Of a stretch of 64,000 nucleotides of DNA, positions 1-12,378 are shown one piece after another (positions within the stretch are counted from its first letter, which is position 1; each line of letters begins with the position of its first letter). The position numbers and the translations under genes are program-made. This DNA is from Chionoecetes opilio (lineage: Eukaryota; Arthropoda; Malacostraca; Decapoda; Majidae): positions 62,001 through 126,000 of the forward strand of contig JACEEZ010021769.1 of NCBI GenBank assembly GCA_016584305.1, given 5' to 3'. The notes below the pieces were generated by a model. That model did not search any database. It saw only the letters and a list, made by a program, of their open reading frames with translations, and was not told the DNA's origin.

Positions 1-160
1 GGTGATTTAAAGATTGACAGTGAGTCAAAGAAGGAGGAGACGAAAAGCTTTTGACTCTATCCTCTTTAGGAGAGCAGTATGAGTTGATCTTCCCCCCTAA
101 ATATGAAAGGCATATTCTGTAGTGCCAGAATTTTTGAATAACCCGCCAGTAAAATGCGGA
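1..160 (-). mobile_element. Jockey-like LINE fragment
   Basis: The sequence matches 15821-15960, the RT C-terminal part of the larger Jockey-like copy, in the same orientation, with several small indels. It is cut by the window edge on the left and stops at the SINE tail on the right. No open frame remains. Confidence 0.8.
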
Positions 161-162
161 GG

Positions 163-465
163 ACTGTAAGGTAAAGGTAAAGGTGGGAGCATACGCTATG
201 CTGCGGGTGGCATTCAGTGCTCATCTCCGTGGCATTAGCCCTTAGAGCTTGTGGTGGGTGAATACCCGTTACCCCGGGACACAGGGCTAGTGTGACACCC
301 GGGTTACCACAGTTACCTTCCCCAGGTTACCCCAGGTACCCATTTATCAACCCCGAAAGGAAGGAAGAACAGCTGTGTCGGCTGGTCGCCGACTGCCCTT
401 TCCCGGATTCGAACCAGGGCCCGCAGATTCATAGTCAGGCACGCTAGCCACTACACCACGGAGGC
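163..465 (-). mobile_element. tRNA-derived SINE
   Basis: Read on the minus strand, the head (465 down to about 396) has a perfect RNA polymerase III A box (TGGTGTAGTGG) and B box (GGTTCGAATCC). The acceptor, D and T stems are tRNA-like, but the anticodon stem pairs poorly. About 230 bp of unrelated body follows, ending in a short TTTACC-type repeat tail near 165-180. A tRNA head plus body plus simple tail is SINE architecture. I see no clear target duplication. Confidence 0.75.
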
Positions 466-894
466 GACACTATATATTACCAACAATGAAATTATTTTTT
501 TCTGTAGCTAAACTCGGAGGAGTATGGCAACACCATTTTATTACTATGTATAAGGAATATAGGTTAGACCTTAGCAGAGTAACATTACTGGATGGTACGT
601 AAAAGGGTAATGTGTAGCCCTACCCCTATGCAAATGAGACAAGTTATATTTGGTTATAACGACGAAGTAGTAATTTCCCCCAGTTATTGCAGCAGCTTAA
701 GCCCCAGTGTTCCGCGGCAAGAGATTTCCCGTTTTTTTTTTTATCCGTAGGCAGGACTGGCTTACGGTTCAGATTTGTTTAATCAACTTTCATTTCCTTA
801 TTAAAAAAAATCTTAATCATCTTTCAAAATTCAACCACATTGATTAATAGGTCCATGATTATCTCACATTATCTTCCTCCCCCCTAATTTGACC
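466..894. other. Unassigned AT-rich interval
   Basis: No open frame, repeat or RNA gene is recognisable. It lies between the SINE head and the left TTAA of the palindromic element. Confidence 0.5.
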
Positions 895-1119
895 TTAAAG
901 TAATCGTCCAGACCCATTTTTTCTTTGCATCATTTTGTTGAATGTTCAATCAAAACACCTAACCAACAAAAAATAACTAATTTCCACGTCATAATTCCCT
1001 AAAAACATGACTTTTGTTAAAAGCGCAGGAAAAATATCAGCCCCGTTCTAGCCGCCGCGCGAAACTTGCTGATGACGTCACGAGTGGGCGACAATCTGCA
1101 TCACACAACCTTCCTTACC

Positions 1120-2096
1120 CAGGTGTCATGTGGGCAAGTGTCTGTTTATGAGGGAATGTCTATTTACTAACAGAGGCAAAGAAAACGGGAGTTGAGGGGA
1201 ATACTTACTAATATTGACTTGATCAACAAAGGCATGTCTATGTTGTTACTATGTATGTTCTTACGTTTAGTCATTTATAGTGGTATTTTATTGTCTTTTA
1301 ATGCGATTATGCTATTTTAACTGCTAAAATTTACTTGGTGTTAAGCTAATTATTTTGTATAGGTTCTTTTTACTTTTTACTTGAAATGTTTGTATTTTAT
1401 CCCCTTTTATTGCGAAAGTGGGATTTGTATCTATATACATTATTTTAGTATTATGGGTAAGGTGTTTTTTTTCTTTGTTTTCTTATGTTAAGTCTTCTTG
1501 TTTTGCAAATTTTGTTTTTTATGGTTAATATATGGACCACGGACCATGACAAAATTGCCGCATCGTATATTTGTATTTTTTTTGGTCAATAAATATCTAA
1601 TCTAATCTAATCTAATAATCTAGGCGTACTACGACAACAAACCCGTCCTTATTTATCATTAAAGGGGGAGGGTGGGCACGAAGTGGAACACTCGCCGACG
1701 TCGGCTAGAATTCCTATCGGCGACAGTTCTAGGTATGGTTTTGAGCGTAATAATGATGTGATATATGAGGCATTCAATTTCGTACAGAAATGTCTTAACC
1801 ACCCGTATATACCCCCATCTCCTGCTCAGAGGACATTTCTGCACGAAATTGAAAGCCTCTTATATCATATATGCTCAAAACCATACCTATAACTGTCGCC
1901 GATAGGAATTCTCGCCGTTCGTGCCCCCCCCCCCCCCCTTTAATGATAAATAAAGACGGGTTTGTTGTCGTACGCCTGGACATGCCTTTGTTGATCAAGT
2001 CAATATTAGTAATTATTCCCCTCAACGCCCGTTTTCTTTGCCTTTATTAGTAAATAGACATTCCCTCATAAACAGACACTTGCCCACACGACACCT
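1120..2096. mobile_element. Foldback (palindromic) element
   Basis: The left arm (1120-1236 plus 1622-1800) and the right arm (about 1810-2096) are inverted copies. The ends are CAGGTGTCATGTGGGCAAGT and its complement near 2077-2096. The arms meet near 1805. A 385-bp insert separates the two parts of the left arm. No transposase and no clear target duplication were found. Confidence 0.7.
1237..1621 (+). mobile_element. Retroelement 3' fragment with (TCTAA)n tail
   Basis: This block interrupts the left arm of the foldback element; the uninterrupted sequence is visible in the right arm. It is AT-rich, contains AATAAA-like words near its end, and finishes in a short TCTAA tandem, as non-LTR 3' ends or SINEs often do. 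The family is unknown. Confidence 0.45.
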
Positions 2097-2187
2097 GCGC
2101 ACAAACCGTCTCCACACATTTATCGTGGCTGTATCGGTCAGAAACGTGTGCTAAGCTCTCTGGAAGGGCACAGCTTTCTTCAATCAA

Positions 2188-5100
2188 TCAATCATTGGGG
2201 GCATACGCCGGGGGGCGCGTCGCCTCGCCCACCCTACGACGCCACTCCCGGGGGTCACCACGCGCGAGTTCCCATGCAGGCTCCTTTCCCATACCAAGCA
2301 GCTCTCGACAAGAAACATCAACTTGCCCCAGCCACGAGCCTTGTGGGCGCCCCCTTGGCCTCCTCCACGCCGGATTGTCTCTTACAGATACAACACGATG
2401 GGAAGGATCGGTTTCAGGGTAGCGTGCCACATGCCCATATAGCCGAAGTTGGCGCTGACGGACTATGCAGGTAATAGGCCTCGATTCAGTCTCACGGTGC
2501 AATCGCTGATTTGACACGTAATCATCCCAGCGATACCCCATGATTCTGCGAAGACACTTATTACCAAAGGCATTGATTCGTCTCTTCAAGTCACTATTTA
2601 GTGTCCATGTCTCACAACCATAGAGTAAGACAGGGATCACAAGCGACTTGAAGATCCGGATCTTTGTCCTCCTGCACAGGTACCGACAACGCCAAATACT
2701 CCCGCTGAGCGAGTCCATAACACCGTGGGCTATGCCAATCCGTCGTAAGACTTCTTGACGTGACCCGCCGTCATTATGGACTGCGCTACCAAGGTATGTA
2801 AAACTTTCCAAGATCTCAATGTCCTCGCCACACGCATGAACAGACTGTACTGCTTCATCTAGTAAGTCTCGAAATACCTGGATCTTGGTCTTGAGCCAGT
2901 AGACCTCAAGTCCCAAAGGCTTTGCCTCCTCGTGCAGCTCCTCGAGAGCCATCACCAGGACCTCCAGCGACTCAGCAAAGATTACTGCATCATCGGCAAA
3001 AACAAGATCAGTGATCTTGGTGTTGCCGACGGATGCTCCACAATCACTTTGATCTACAACCTTGTCCAATACCTAGTCTATACAAGCGTTGAAAAGTGAT
3101 GGGGCAAGGACGCACCCTTGCCTCACTCCTGTATTCACAGGAAAGAAGCTGGATACACCTGCCCCACACTTCACAGCACTCTCAGTCCCAGAATACAGAC
3201 CAGTTATCAAACCAATAGTCCTTGCAGGAATCCCTCGAAGTCGCAGAAGATCCCAGAGTGACTCACGATGCACTGAGTCAAACGCCTTCTTGAGATCAAC
3301 ATAGGCTGCAAGCATCCCCTGTCGAAACTCACGTCGGCGTTCCACCAGGACACGAAGCGCTAGGATACGGTCCGTTGTTGACTTACCAGGCGTGAACCCA
3401 GACTGCTGAGGTCTCTGATGCTTCACCAGATGACTGCGAATTCCTGTCTTCAATAGATGGGCAAGCACCTTGCCTGGTACGCTGAGCAGTGTAATACCGC
3501 GGTAATTGTTGCAGTCCTGACGGTCCCCTTTCCATTTCCAGATAGGGACGACCAGCCCCCTTTTCCAGTTAGGAGGAATGGTACCTGATTGCCACACGGC
3601 AGTCAGGATAGCATGCAACCCGCGGATCATGGCCTCACCCCCAGCTTTGAGGAGCTCCGCACTGATATTACAAACACTAGCTACCTTTCCACCCTTCAAC
3701 TTTGCTACAGCCTCTCTGACTTCGTCAAGAGAGGGTGCGGTTTCGTCAATGGGAGGATCGGCATCCACTGCCTGTAACCCAGTGGTGTGAAGCTGCTCAG
3801 TTGGAGGGTCCACCGTGAACAACTGCCCAAAGTACTCAGCCCAACGAGCCATCTGCCCATCCATGTCCGACACGAGGCGCCCATCTGCTGTTCGAATAGC
3901 ACTCGCCCGAGAAGGAGACTTGGAACGGAGCTTCTTCAGGGCTCGGTAGGCGGGTCGGAGGTCATTAGCGTTCAAATGACCCTCGACATCCTCAGCGAGA
4001 CTCCTGACATACCTCTCCTTGTCTCTCCTCAGGAGGGTTCTAGTCCGGCGTGACAGAGCCCTGTGCTGGTCCCGGTTCCCAGCCAGCCTGGCAGCGCGAC
4101 TCTCCTCGATTTTCTCCAGCGTCTCCGTCGAGACAAAACCACGCCTTGACCTCGGGCGCTCCCCAATACACTCCTTAGCAGCCTGTAGAGTTTCACGTTT
4201 GAAGGTATCCCACAGTTCTACAGGATCCCTGTTCTCAGTAGACAGGTAGTTAGTGCGGAGTCATTAGGGAGCTTTAAAGGGGAGCTGGATAGGTTCATGG
4301 ATGGGGATGAAAGGTGGATGTAGGTAGTGTTAGGTGACAGGAACTACCACGTGTAGGCCTCGCGGCCTCTTGTAGCTTCCTTATTTTCTTATGTTCTTAT
4401 GTTATCCCCGAGAGCACCGAGCACATCAAACCGATTTGAGACTGCCACCGCATACTCATGAGCACATGTCAAGTCCTTCAGTTTCTCAAGATGAAACACA
4501 GTATGATTACCTCTTGAGATTCTTCTGGACTTGACATGAAGCTTAAGTGTAGCAACAACAAATCTGTGATCTGTTCCAAAGAACTCAGCACTCCGGTAAA
4601 CCCTGCAGTTCTGGAGGATCCTCCAACGAGTACTAACGAGGATGTGGTCGATCTCCTTAGCTACCCCTCCGGCATTACTATACCATGTCCAGCGGTGCAG
4701 CTCTGGTCTCTGATACCAAGAACCTGCAATTCTCAACCTTCTGGACCTTGCAAAGTTCAGAAGCAAAGAACTGTTGGTGTTTCTGGTACCGGAGCCATGG
4801 GGACCAACACACAACTCGTAGCCATCTCTCACAGTGCCAGTAGTAGTATTGAAGTCGCCCAAGACAATGAGTGTGTCCCGAGGAGGACACTGGTCTAATA
4901 CAGAGTCGAGTTTGGCGTAGAACATCTCCTTCTCTTCAGTTTTACGCATCTCGGTAGGAGCGTACACTGCAACAAGAGACATGAAACCCAGAGTGTGTTT
5001 CATCCTCACCCGCATTATACGCTCATCAACCGGAGTAACCTCAACAACTGATGGCTGCAGTTTGCTGGAGATGCCTATAGCTACTCCCCGTACACGGTGA

Positions 5101-5273
5101 CCATTGCTCATGCCGGACCAGTAGTAGGTGTAACCCCCACTGCTAGTCTCGCCACTGCCAGGCCTCCTCGTCTCAGAGAGTCCCACTATATCCACCCTCA
5201 GCCTACTGAGCTCGCCCGATAGGAGAGGTAGTCGATGATCGTCTGAGAGGCTCAGAACGTTCCACGAGCCCAC
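2188..5273 (-). pseudogene. RTE ORF: APE endonuclease plus reverse transcriptase (broken)
   Basis: One ORF once encoded both enzymes for target-primed reverse transcription. The endonuclease block (5273-4402) shows SWNVLSL, SETRRPG, LGDFN and GTDHRFV motifs of the APE family. The RT block (4260-2188) shows NYRGITLLS, QSGFTPGKSTTD, AYVDLKKAFDSV, GVRQGC and VFADD, followed by the RTE C-terminus (QLRLYGHVARYPE, RPRGRPQGSW). Two lesions are visible: the 4262-4401 insertion between the domains, and a TAG codon at about 3074 where the second copy has TTG (35 kb). The stop codon TGA lies inside the 3' tail repeat, so there is essentially no 3' UTR. The RTE-BovB-like assignment is from family knowledge. 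Confidence 0.85.
4262..4401 (+). mobile_element. 3' end of a CR1-like LINE
   Basis: This piece interrupts the RTE ORF. On + it reads as a LINE C-terminus (GSFKGELDRFMDGDERWM, then stop) followed by a short 3' UTR ending in TTCTTATGTTCTTATGTT. Relatives of the tail are at 34702-34822 and 45075-45240 (both minus) and 58662-58745 (+). Confidence 0.75.
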
Positions 5274-5984
5274 ACGAAGAACCCTCCGCAGGTTGATCCC
5301 AGGAGTGATTCGACGGGCAGGCGCCGCCTCTGCACGCCCCCGGCCACCCCCATAGAAAAAGTTGGGCTAGGGGGCCCTACCACTTGATTTAGAGTGCGGG
5401 ATTCCCGAGGGCTTTGCCCCGCACTCGTCATAGGCAGACCCCTCCCCTGCGTCAGCATATGAGGGGTTTGCATGGTCGGGCCCCCCGGCAAAACCGGGTC
5501 GGGGGCGCGATTACCGCGCCCCCGGCCTCTACCTCTAATGTAGAGGTAGACACCGGCGCACAAACCGTCTCCACACATTTATCGTGGCTGTATCGGTCAG
5601 AAACGTGTGCTAAGCTCTCTGGAAGGGCACATCTTTCTTGCTGCACCCATAAAGGTTGCAAGTATATACCATATGGCAAAATAATCTATCAGAAACACCC
5701 AAAATTCTTCACGTACTCTATATATTTATGTGTTTACATGATTCTGGATTGCCGCGGGAGGAGAGAGTTGCCTTGTGTGACGTCATTGAGCCATGGTGCG
5801 TCGCCTGCTAGTTGTCAGGAGCGTTTTGGAAGCTCGGGGAATTTGCAGATTTTGATACCGGATTATCTAATAACGACTGACTGGATGCAAAATGTGACAA
5901 CATCTTGTTCAGATATTCGATAATGGCTATATTTTTACTGCATTAGATCTGGAATGATAAAATGGTCTGGACAATTACTTTTAA

Positions 5985-6944
5985 GAAAAACGGAAATTGT
6001 AACCAAAGTCTGTATGGAGCGAAATATTCGGACGAGTAGCCCCACCCCTCACTCAGTTATTCTTGCCCCTCCATTCGACACAGGTTAGTGAGAGTGTCTC
6101 CGTAAATATATAAAAATACATCAGTAATTGCTGCTACCCACGACTGGTTATGATTATTTTTGAAGCTTCTAAGCGATCTATGTCCCTGACTTAGCCTTTC
6201 TTGCTCCTCCATTCGACACATATACCAGAAAATAAGCTAGAGAAAGACTTACTGATCACCGCCATGGTTCATCACAAAACATAACAACCCTTTTTTGTTC
6301 TTCCCTTGTTCCCACGACGTCATTTTAAAGTGTTCTCATATGATAAGTGAATGAGATAGGTAGGATATGGATGTATCCATCAATGATCACCATACGAAGT
6401 GTTGTTAGTTTGTTTTTAATTGGGTTGTGATATCCGTGGAAAGAGATATGTCGGCGTACGCCATGCCTTAGTCATGTCCAGTCCCGCAACTTATCAATAT
6501 GTTGTTAGGGATGAAATGTAAATACCTTAGTGAGGACATATCGAAGAGACAGTGTTAATAATGAATTCCCGAGTAATTCCCTCATGTGAATCCTCATGTT
6601 AAATCTTGTTAGATCAAATTTGCATATATGCCGTGGGTTTTGTTCAGGTGGTGTTGTAATAAGATTAGGATGGCCGGAAAGGTGTTGGGTGTTACTGATA
6701 GCTATAGTTGGGGGTTAGTTAAATAAACCTAGTGCTTAAACCTCGGTTATATAATAAAATTCAATATCCAAAAACTGGAAATCCTGTCTTATTACGAAAG
6801 TAAATTGAAGGATCCCCGGCCTTACGGGGCAGCAAGACCTCAACTTTAATTGGCAGGTAAGTTTTAATCAAAACCCGACGTCATACATGATACTCTGAAA
6901 ACCCCGGCGTTGCACTGAGAGGAATACAAATCAGAGCGTTATAA
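5985..6944. other. Unassigned interval
   Basis: No coding stretch or RNA gene is recognised. A phrase TCCATTCGACACA occurs twice (about 6072 and 6212). Otherwise it is unremarkable intergenic sequence. Confidence 0.4.
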
Positions 6945-8290
6945 TTTCATACATGGGCTGATAAGGCCCCTGTACTACAGGGCAAGTAATTGGTAGAAAT
7001 AAATAAAATGGACGCATACGCTACAGGACACCTAACTTCTGAAAAGCTGTTTTAGCAAGAGAGGAAATGTGAGATTTCCAGTTCAGATATATGGTATAGG
7101 ATAGTCCAAGAATGTTCACTGTAGAAGAGGGAGACAGTTGAGTGTCATTGAAAAAGAGAGAATAGTTGTTTGGAAGACTATGTCAAGTAGATAGGTGAAG
7201 AAATTGGGTTTTTGAGTCATTGAACAAGATAAGGTTAACCTTTGCCCCAATCAGAAAATATAGAAAGATCAGAAGTTAGGCGCTCTGTGGCATCTCTCCG
7301 TGAATGATTTTGTTCCTGTTAAGGTGGGCGTCTACTAAACGACGTTGAAAAATACTGGGTAGAATCATCAGCGTAGGAGTGGATAGGGCATTGAGTTAGA
7401 CGTAGAAGCTCATTAATGAATTATATCAAGAGTGTGGGTGATAGAACAGAACCCTGAGGAACACCATTATTGATAGACTTTGAGAAGGATACCAATCGTC
7501 TATAGTAGCTGCAATAGAACGGTTTCAAAAGAAAGTTAAGATGAAGGTGCAGAGAGAGGGATAGAAACCGAATGAGGTTAGTTTAGAAATTTTAGATTTT
7601 TGCCACTCTCAAAAAAATCTTTGATATGTCAAGGGCAACAACAAAAGTCCTACCGAAACCCCATAAGGAAGATGATCAAGATTCAGTTAGAAATGCTAGA
7701 AGATCACCAGTAGATCGCCCTTGCAAGAATGCTGGGCGTGTCTCCAAGGCGGTCAGGAATATGGGTAGGGTGCTGCAATAGCTGCACTAGGTCATGGAGG
7801 ATAGCAAAGTTGTAAGCTTGTTTGCCAGGTTGGTCATTGAAGGAAGATAATAGCCAATGCTGGTGGTGAAAATTGAAGTCCCGAAGAATGAAAATTTCTG
7901 CGAAAGGAAAATGAGATGAGATGTGCTCCACTTTGGATGTTAAATAGTCAAAGAATTTTACTTAGTTTAAGGAGTTAGGTGAGAGATATACAGCATATAT
8001 AAGTTTAGTGAGAGTGACATTGAAGTCGTAGCCAGATAAAAGAAAGTTCTGAAGATTCAAGACTGTGGGCACGAGAGCAAGTGATGTCCTTGCGTACGCA
8101 ACAGCCAGCTTTGGATTGAAAATGAGAATAGAGAGAGTAAGAGGGAACATAAAGAAGAATGTTGTTAGGGCTCACATATACTTGGGTTTCGGTGATGATA
8201 AGATGAGGTCTAGAGAAGAAAGGTGATGTTCCACAGATTGGAAGTTAGATCTTATATCATCACGAATGTTGCAGATTGATAGAGGGAATG
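6945..8290 (-). pseudogene. Jockey-like LINE, internally deleted and decayed
   Basis: The order and sequence follow the larger copy at 15930-18360, starting in the RT C-terminal region and ending in the endonuclease N-terminal region. At about 7715 the sequence jumps from RT sequence equivalent to 16714 to endonuclease sequence equivalent to 17796, so about 1.1 kb is missing. Many stops and frameshifts remain. The endonuclease remnant keeps the catalytic-type word RDFN, unlike the larger copy, which reads GEFN. Confidence 0.85.
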
Positions 8291-8415
8291 TTAGGGGTCC
8301 TTGGTCACGTGGTTCTGCAATATATCTTGCTTACGTTCCAAATTGGTGTAAACGAGCAACTTTTTGTTCAGATTTTGTTAAACATCAGCTCTTGCTCTTT
8401 ATTTTTTGTGCAGGT

Positions 8416-8685
<270 letters not shown>

Positions 8686-8964
8686 GTAGGTCGGGGGTTT
8701 GGGTGAGAAGCAGAAAAATATAAGCGTCTCTTGTGCTACGTAATGTACGTATTCCCCAGGCTGTAAAAAACCAATTTTTTTAAACTATTGAAGAAATTAG
8801 ATAAACGTGGCCTAACAAGTATAAACACATTTCAAGGATGACTTTCACCTTTCCTGAAAATCTTGTTGACATTTGGACAGAAATAGCGGAGCCTTAGCTG
8901 TTTAGACAGACAGACGGACGGACATTCGGTGTATTATACTGATAACAAGAAGAAGAATGAAAAT

Positions 8965-9055
8965 GATAACAATGGTGATATGAAAAAATAATAATAATAA
9001 GAATGATAATGACGGTAATATAAACACTAATAATAATAATATTAATAATTATAAC

Positions 9056-9096
<41 letters not shown>

Positions 9097-9195
9097 CAAT
9101 AATGAAAATAACTATAATCATGAAAATAATTATAGTAATAATGTTAATAACAATAATGTTAACATTGATATCAGTAATAATAATGTTTTCATATT
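8965..9195. repeat. (AAT)n-rich imperfect trinucleotide tract
   Basis: The tract is mainly ATA/AAT triplets, purest at about 9030-9095, with many point changes elsewhere. Confidence 0.9.
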
Positions 9196-9204
9196 TTTTT
9201 ATAT

Positions 9205-10113
9205 ATGGCTCAATGGCTTTGCCCTCACTTTTGTGGATAGATTCACATATTTAGGCCATGTTCTATCCAACGACATGACTGACGATGATGACATCAGCAA
9301 GCAGATCACCATGCTCCTTGTAGTGGGAAATACTCTATAGAAGAAAGTTTCCTAATAGCATGGAGGTGAAGCTGGAATTATTCAGGAGTCAATGCTACTC
9401 TACATACTGCAACTCGCTATGGTCACGGTTCAAGGTGGCCACTCTGAACAAACTTAAGGCCTGTCACAATGACATACTTGTGAACGCAGATGGACCAGAT
9501 GGTCCAGCTCGTCCCTGGCCTTCGCTAGGAACGGGTTGAAAATTCGGTGCACGGACGTTTCGGCAACGGATGTTTGGGCCATGGGCCACCACCCCTACGA
9601 CGTTTTGGCCACGAAAAGTAGGACATTTGGTCGAAGGGACAAAATATAAAAATATAAATAATTTTCTTTAATGTAATGAGCAATCGCATTTCTAAACCCT
9701 CCCGTAGAAATATGTTTAGGTTAGGTTAGGCTACGTTAGGTAGGGTTAAGTTAGATAAGGTTAGGCTAGGTTAGCAGTAGGTACTAAATATATGCAAAAC
9801 GACTTAAAACAAACCAAAAACTACGAAATATAAGCAAACGGACATTAAAAACCAACATTATGTTTCGTGGCCCAAACGTCCAACTAAGGTAGCCCCCGTT
9901 GCCGTAGTCAAAAACGTCCATGGCCGAAACGTCCTACATTCTAATATTCTAGATATGATCCGTCGACACTCCGTTCAGCATAAGGAGTAGGATGGAACTC
10001 TCTAAGAACTCCATTATCACCTCCGTCAGGCAGAGCTCGGCCTATGTATGTGCGTTGTAGGGTGAGCAAGGAGACACGCCTCCCGGCGTATGCCCCCAAT
10101 GATTGATTGATTA
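9205..10113 (+). pseudogene. LINE reverse transcriptase C-terminal fragment
   Basis: On + the sequence reads as an RT thumb and C-terminal region: FTYLGHVLSND, DISKQIT, then after a frameshift VKLELFRSQCYSTYCNSLWS and KLKACHNDIL. It resumes after a miniature element at 9551-9936. It ends at 10113 with codons for PAYAPND, a stop and ATTGATTGATT, the same last codons and tail as the RTE copies. The fragment is therefore an RTE-like 3' end or has acquired one. Stops are frequent. Confidence 0.65.
9551..9936. mobile_element. Miniature inverted-repeat element with TTAGG-like core
   Basis: It begins ACGGACGTTTCGGC and ends GCCGAAACGTCC in inverted orientation. Further inverted words (GACGTTTGGGCCACGAAA type) occur inside each end. 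It interrupts the LINE fragment. The middle (9718-9775) is a degenerate GGTTA/TTAGG tract. No coding capacity. Confidence 0.6.
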
Positions 10114-10264
10114 GTAGGGAAAAGCTAGTCTACATAACTATACATTTGAATTTTGTGGTGAAAACATTCAGGTAGTAGAGGACTATAAATGTCTTGTTGT
10201 GTTCAGTAATCACTTCATCAGCAATGTACTCATTGATATGTAATGTACGAAGTTTGACTTGACA

Positions 10265-10548
10265 TGCATATTGAACTATTTAATACCTTAATGCCACCTA
10301 TATTGACATATGCATCTGAGATATTGGGATATTATACTGTTAGAGAGTTAGAGACAATGCATATGAAATTCTTAAAACAGGTACCAGGAGTTCACATAAA
10401 ATACTTGTAATGATACGGTATGGTGTATGGCGAATTTGGAGTATTTCCACTTACATATAAAGAGCAGAATGATAGGATATCGGCCTAAGCTAATAACAGT
10501 TAAAAAAAATACGCAATTATGTTATATAATGTATCAATGCTTATTAGT
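10265..10548 (+). pseudogene. LINE reverse transcriptase C-terminal fragment
   Basis: In frame on + it reads ELFNTLMPPILTYASEILG, then ETMHMKFLKQVPGVHIKYL, stops, then in another frame ANLEYFHLHIKSRMIGY. These words fit the C-terminal region of non-LTR reverse transcriptases (the PILTYGSEIWG and HMKFCKxILG pattern). It is broken by stops and ends where the inverted repeat begins. Confidence 0.6.
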
Positions 10549-10840
10549 CAGGTTGCCAAAGTGGGTTTTTCAATGTTACCCTGCATGGAATGATACAGTT
10601 TTTTCTCGATGGATTCTACATCATTAGGATGTCTATAAAGCATATCAGGCGGATAACAAGAAAAAATCCTTGGGCAATCCGAGAAATCGACGAAAATCCA
10701 AAATGGCCGCCATGACGGCCAACTTCCGTAGACAAAAAAAAAACTAATTACTAGGTCTAGAATCACATGTAATAGCACTTTTCCATATGATTTGAACATG
10801 AGAAATTAATTTATGTGGTTAGTTTTTCAATTGTAGGTAA
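10548..10840 (+). repeat. Left arm of 3.9-kb inverted repeat
   Basis: About 290 bp, starting with GTCAGGTTGCC, is the inverted copy of 14105-14440 with scattered mismatches. It includes CCATTTTGG and GGCCGCCATGACGGCC words. Together the arms bracket the broken gene at 12.4-13.6 kb. They may be terminal repeats of a DNA element or an inverted pair of miniature elements. Confidence 0.75.
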
Positions 10841-11436
10841 AAAACAGGGTCAACAGTCAAATACATTGTCATTTTTCTAGGTAAATATGTATAAAATTGT
10901 TAGTGTGTGCGTGTATATTCACATATTAGCGGTAGCAAATCATTCTGAACTTAAGTTCACGTTAACTGACTTCAGATTGAACTGAAACAATTGTAACATA
11001 TATAGCTGGTTCGATCGCTTGTTGGTGTGATGAAGAGCTGAAGGTTAGACATATGCATCATGTCAGACGTGTTTTACCGGTAGGTTCCCATGTCATGTTT
11101 TATGATACTCTACTTTTCTAGATATTCATCTTTCACCTGATCAACATACACATTACTATTTAGATTATTTTATATATATATAAATTATTTCCTGTCCGCG
11201 CGTCCGCCGAGCCTTCCGTCCGTCTGTACGTCCATGGACTACTTTCCATGGAAAACAGTTTGCGGATAAACTTTTGTGTTCAAATACATCGATCGAGCCA
11301 ATATGTATTAATAGATATTTGAAGAATGTTAACAGTTTCATTTTTATCTTATTTCAGATCCTCAAGAAATATTGTGATGCACCGTAGATTGCAATGATAT
11401 TCGTGTGGTGATGGTGAAATGATAATACGTTAATGT
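10841..11436. other. Unassigned interval
   Basis: Nothing coding is seen. It contains a short run of TA near 11171 and otherwise unique-looking sequence. Confidence 0.4.
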
Positions 11437-11443
11437 GGTGATT

Positions 11444-12378
11444 CATAGACCACTGTATACCTGGACTGCGCACTGAATATCGGCCCGTCGCACAAGGGGC
11501 TGAAGTCGGAGGGCCGCTCGGATTCATATATATATATATATACGGATCATATAGACTGGTTTATCAGTATATATGATATACTGTAATCTTCGTAAATGTT
11601 TGTTCTATAATATTATCAAATAAAAAACCGTAAAACAGGCTAAAGAAATGCCATTACGAGACTGAAGAAATATGCATGAACTTCAGCTCTTCGCCATTTA
11701 AAACTTTGCGAGTCAACTTTTATCACGAAGGGTATCAATAGAAGCGCAATTTTATTAGCATTCCATTGCTATATTTCGTTATCTGATAACTGAATTAGAA
11801 CCATGCATAAATTAGCGTTAACTAAATAAATAAAATCATCAATCGGGTAATTTTCCCGATTGATGAGGTAATTTATTTAGTCAACGCTAATTTATACATG
11901 GTACTAATTCATTTATCAGAAAACGAAATATATAAGTAAATAAATAACTTCATCAATCGGGAAAAATACCCGATTGATGATTTTATTTATTTATTTAACG
12001 CTTATTTATGCATGGTTCTAATTAATGTATCAGATAACGAAATATAGCAATGGAAAGCTAATAAAATTGCGCTTATATTGATACCCTTCATGATAAAAGA
12101 TGACTCGCAAAGTTTTAAATGGCGAAGAGTTAAGTGAATGCATATTTCTTCATAGTCGCGTAATGGCATTTCTTTAGCGTGTTTTACTGTTTTTTATTTG
12201 ATAATATTATAGAACAAACATTTACGAAGATTACAGTATATCATATATACTGATAAACCAGTTTATATGATAGTCCATAGACCACTAAATCTCTTTGTCG
12301 GGCGCCCCGCAGGCCCCTATGCAGCCCCGCAATTCAAAACATTGTCGCGTGAACAGTCCAGGTATACAGTGGTCTATG
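11444..12378. mobile_element. Palindromic element with 7-bp target duplication, copy A
   Basis: The ends are CATAGACCACTGTATACC and its inverted copy ending at 12378. The flanks are GGTGATT at 11437-11443 and again at 12379-12385, a perfect 7-bp duplication. The two halves are largely inverted copies meeting near 11860-11990, around ATCATCAATCGGG words. No transposase is encoded. Copy B at 19871-20689 has its own perfect 7-bp duplication. CA-starting ends with 7-bp duplications fit P or Dada-like superfamilies better than hAT, but the family is unassigned. Confidence 0.85.

Larger units (their letters stand above)
2181..5555 (-). mobile_element. Full-length RTE-type LINE, copy 1
   Basis: The element runs right to left: a GC-rich 5' region (5290-5555), an endonuclease, a reverse transcriptase, and a (TGATT)n tail at 2181-2195. 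It is flanked by direct 84-bp copies of the target (2097-2180 and 5556-5639) that differ at one base. The target is the right arm of the palindromic element, so the empty site is also known from copy 2 near 32990. A 140-bp piece of another LINE sits inside at 4262-4401. At 3.4 kb this is the usual RTE size. Confidence 0.88.
899..5980 (+). mobile_element. TTAA-inserting palindromic element, copy 1 (Kolobok-like)
   Basis: The left end (TTAA at 895-898, then AGTAATCGTCCAGACC) and right end (GGTCTGGACAATTACT near 5964-5979, TTAA at 981-984 of that kb) are inverted. The left arm (899 to about 1085) is the reverse complement of the right arm of copy 2 (32429-33314), and the right arm (5640-5980) matches the left arm of copy 2. 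TTAA target sites with ends starting AG suggest Kolobok; piggyBac also uses TTAA. No transposase is present. It is split by a foldback element and by an RTE retrotransposon. Confidence 0.7.

Noticed and set aside
396..465. Functional tRNA gene
   Set aside because: A and B boxes are good, but the anticodon stem is poor and a 230-bp body with simple tail follows, so SINE fits better.
9718..9775. True interstitial telomere array
   Set aside because: The TTAGG words are irregular and confined to the core of a miniature element, so a chromosome-end relic is not supported.
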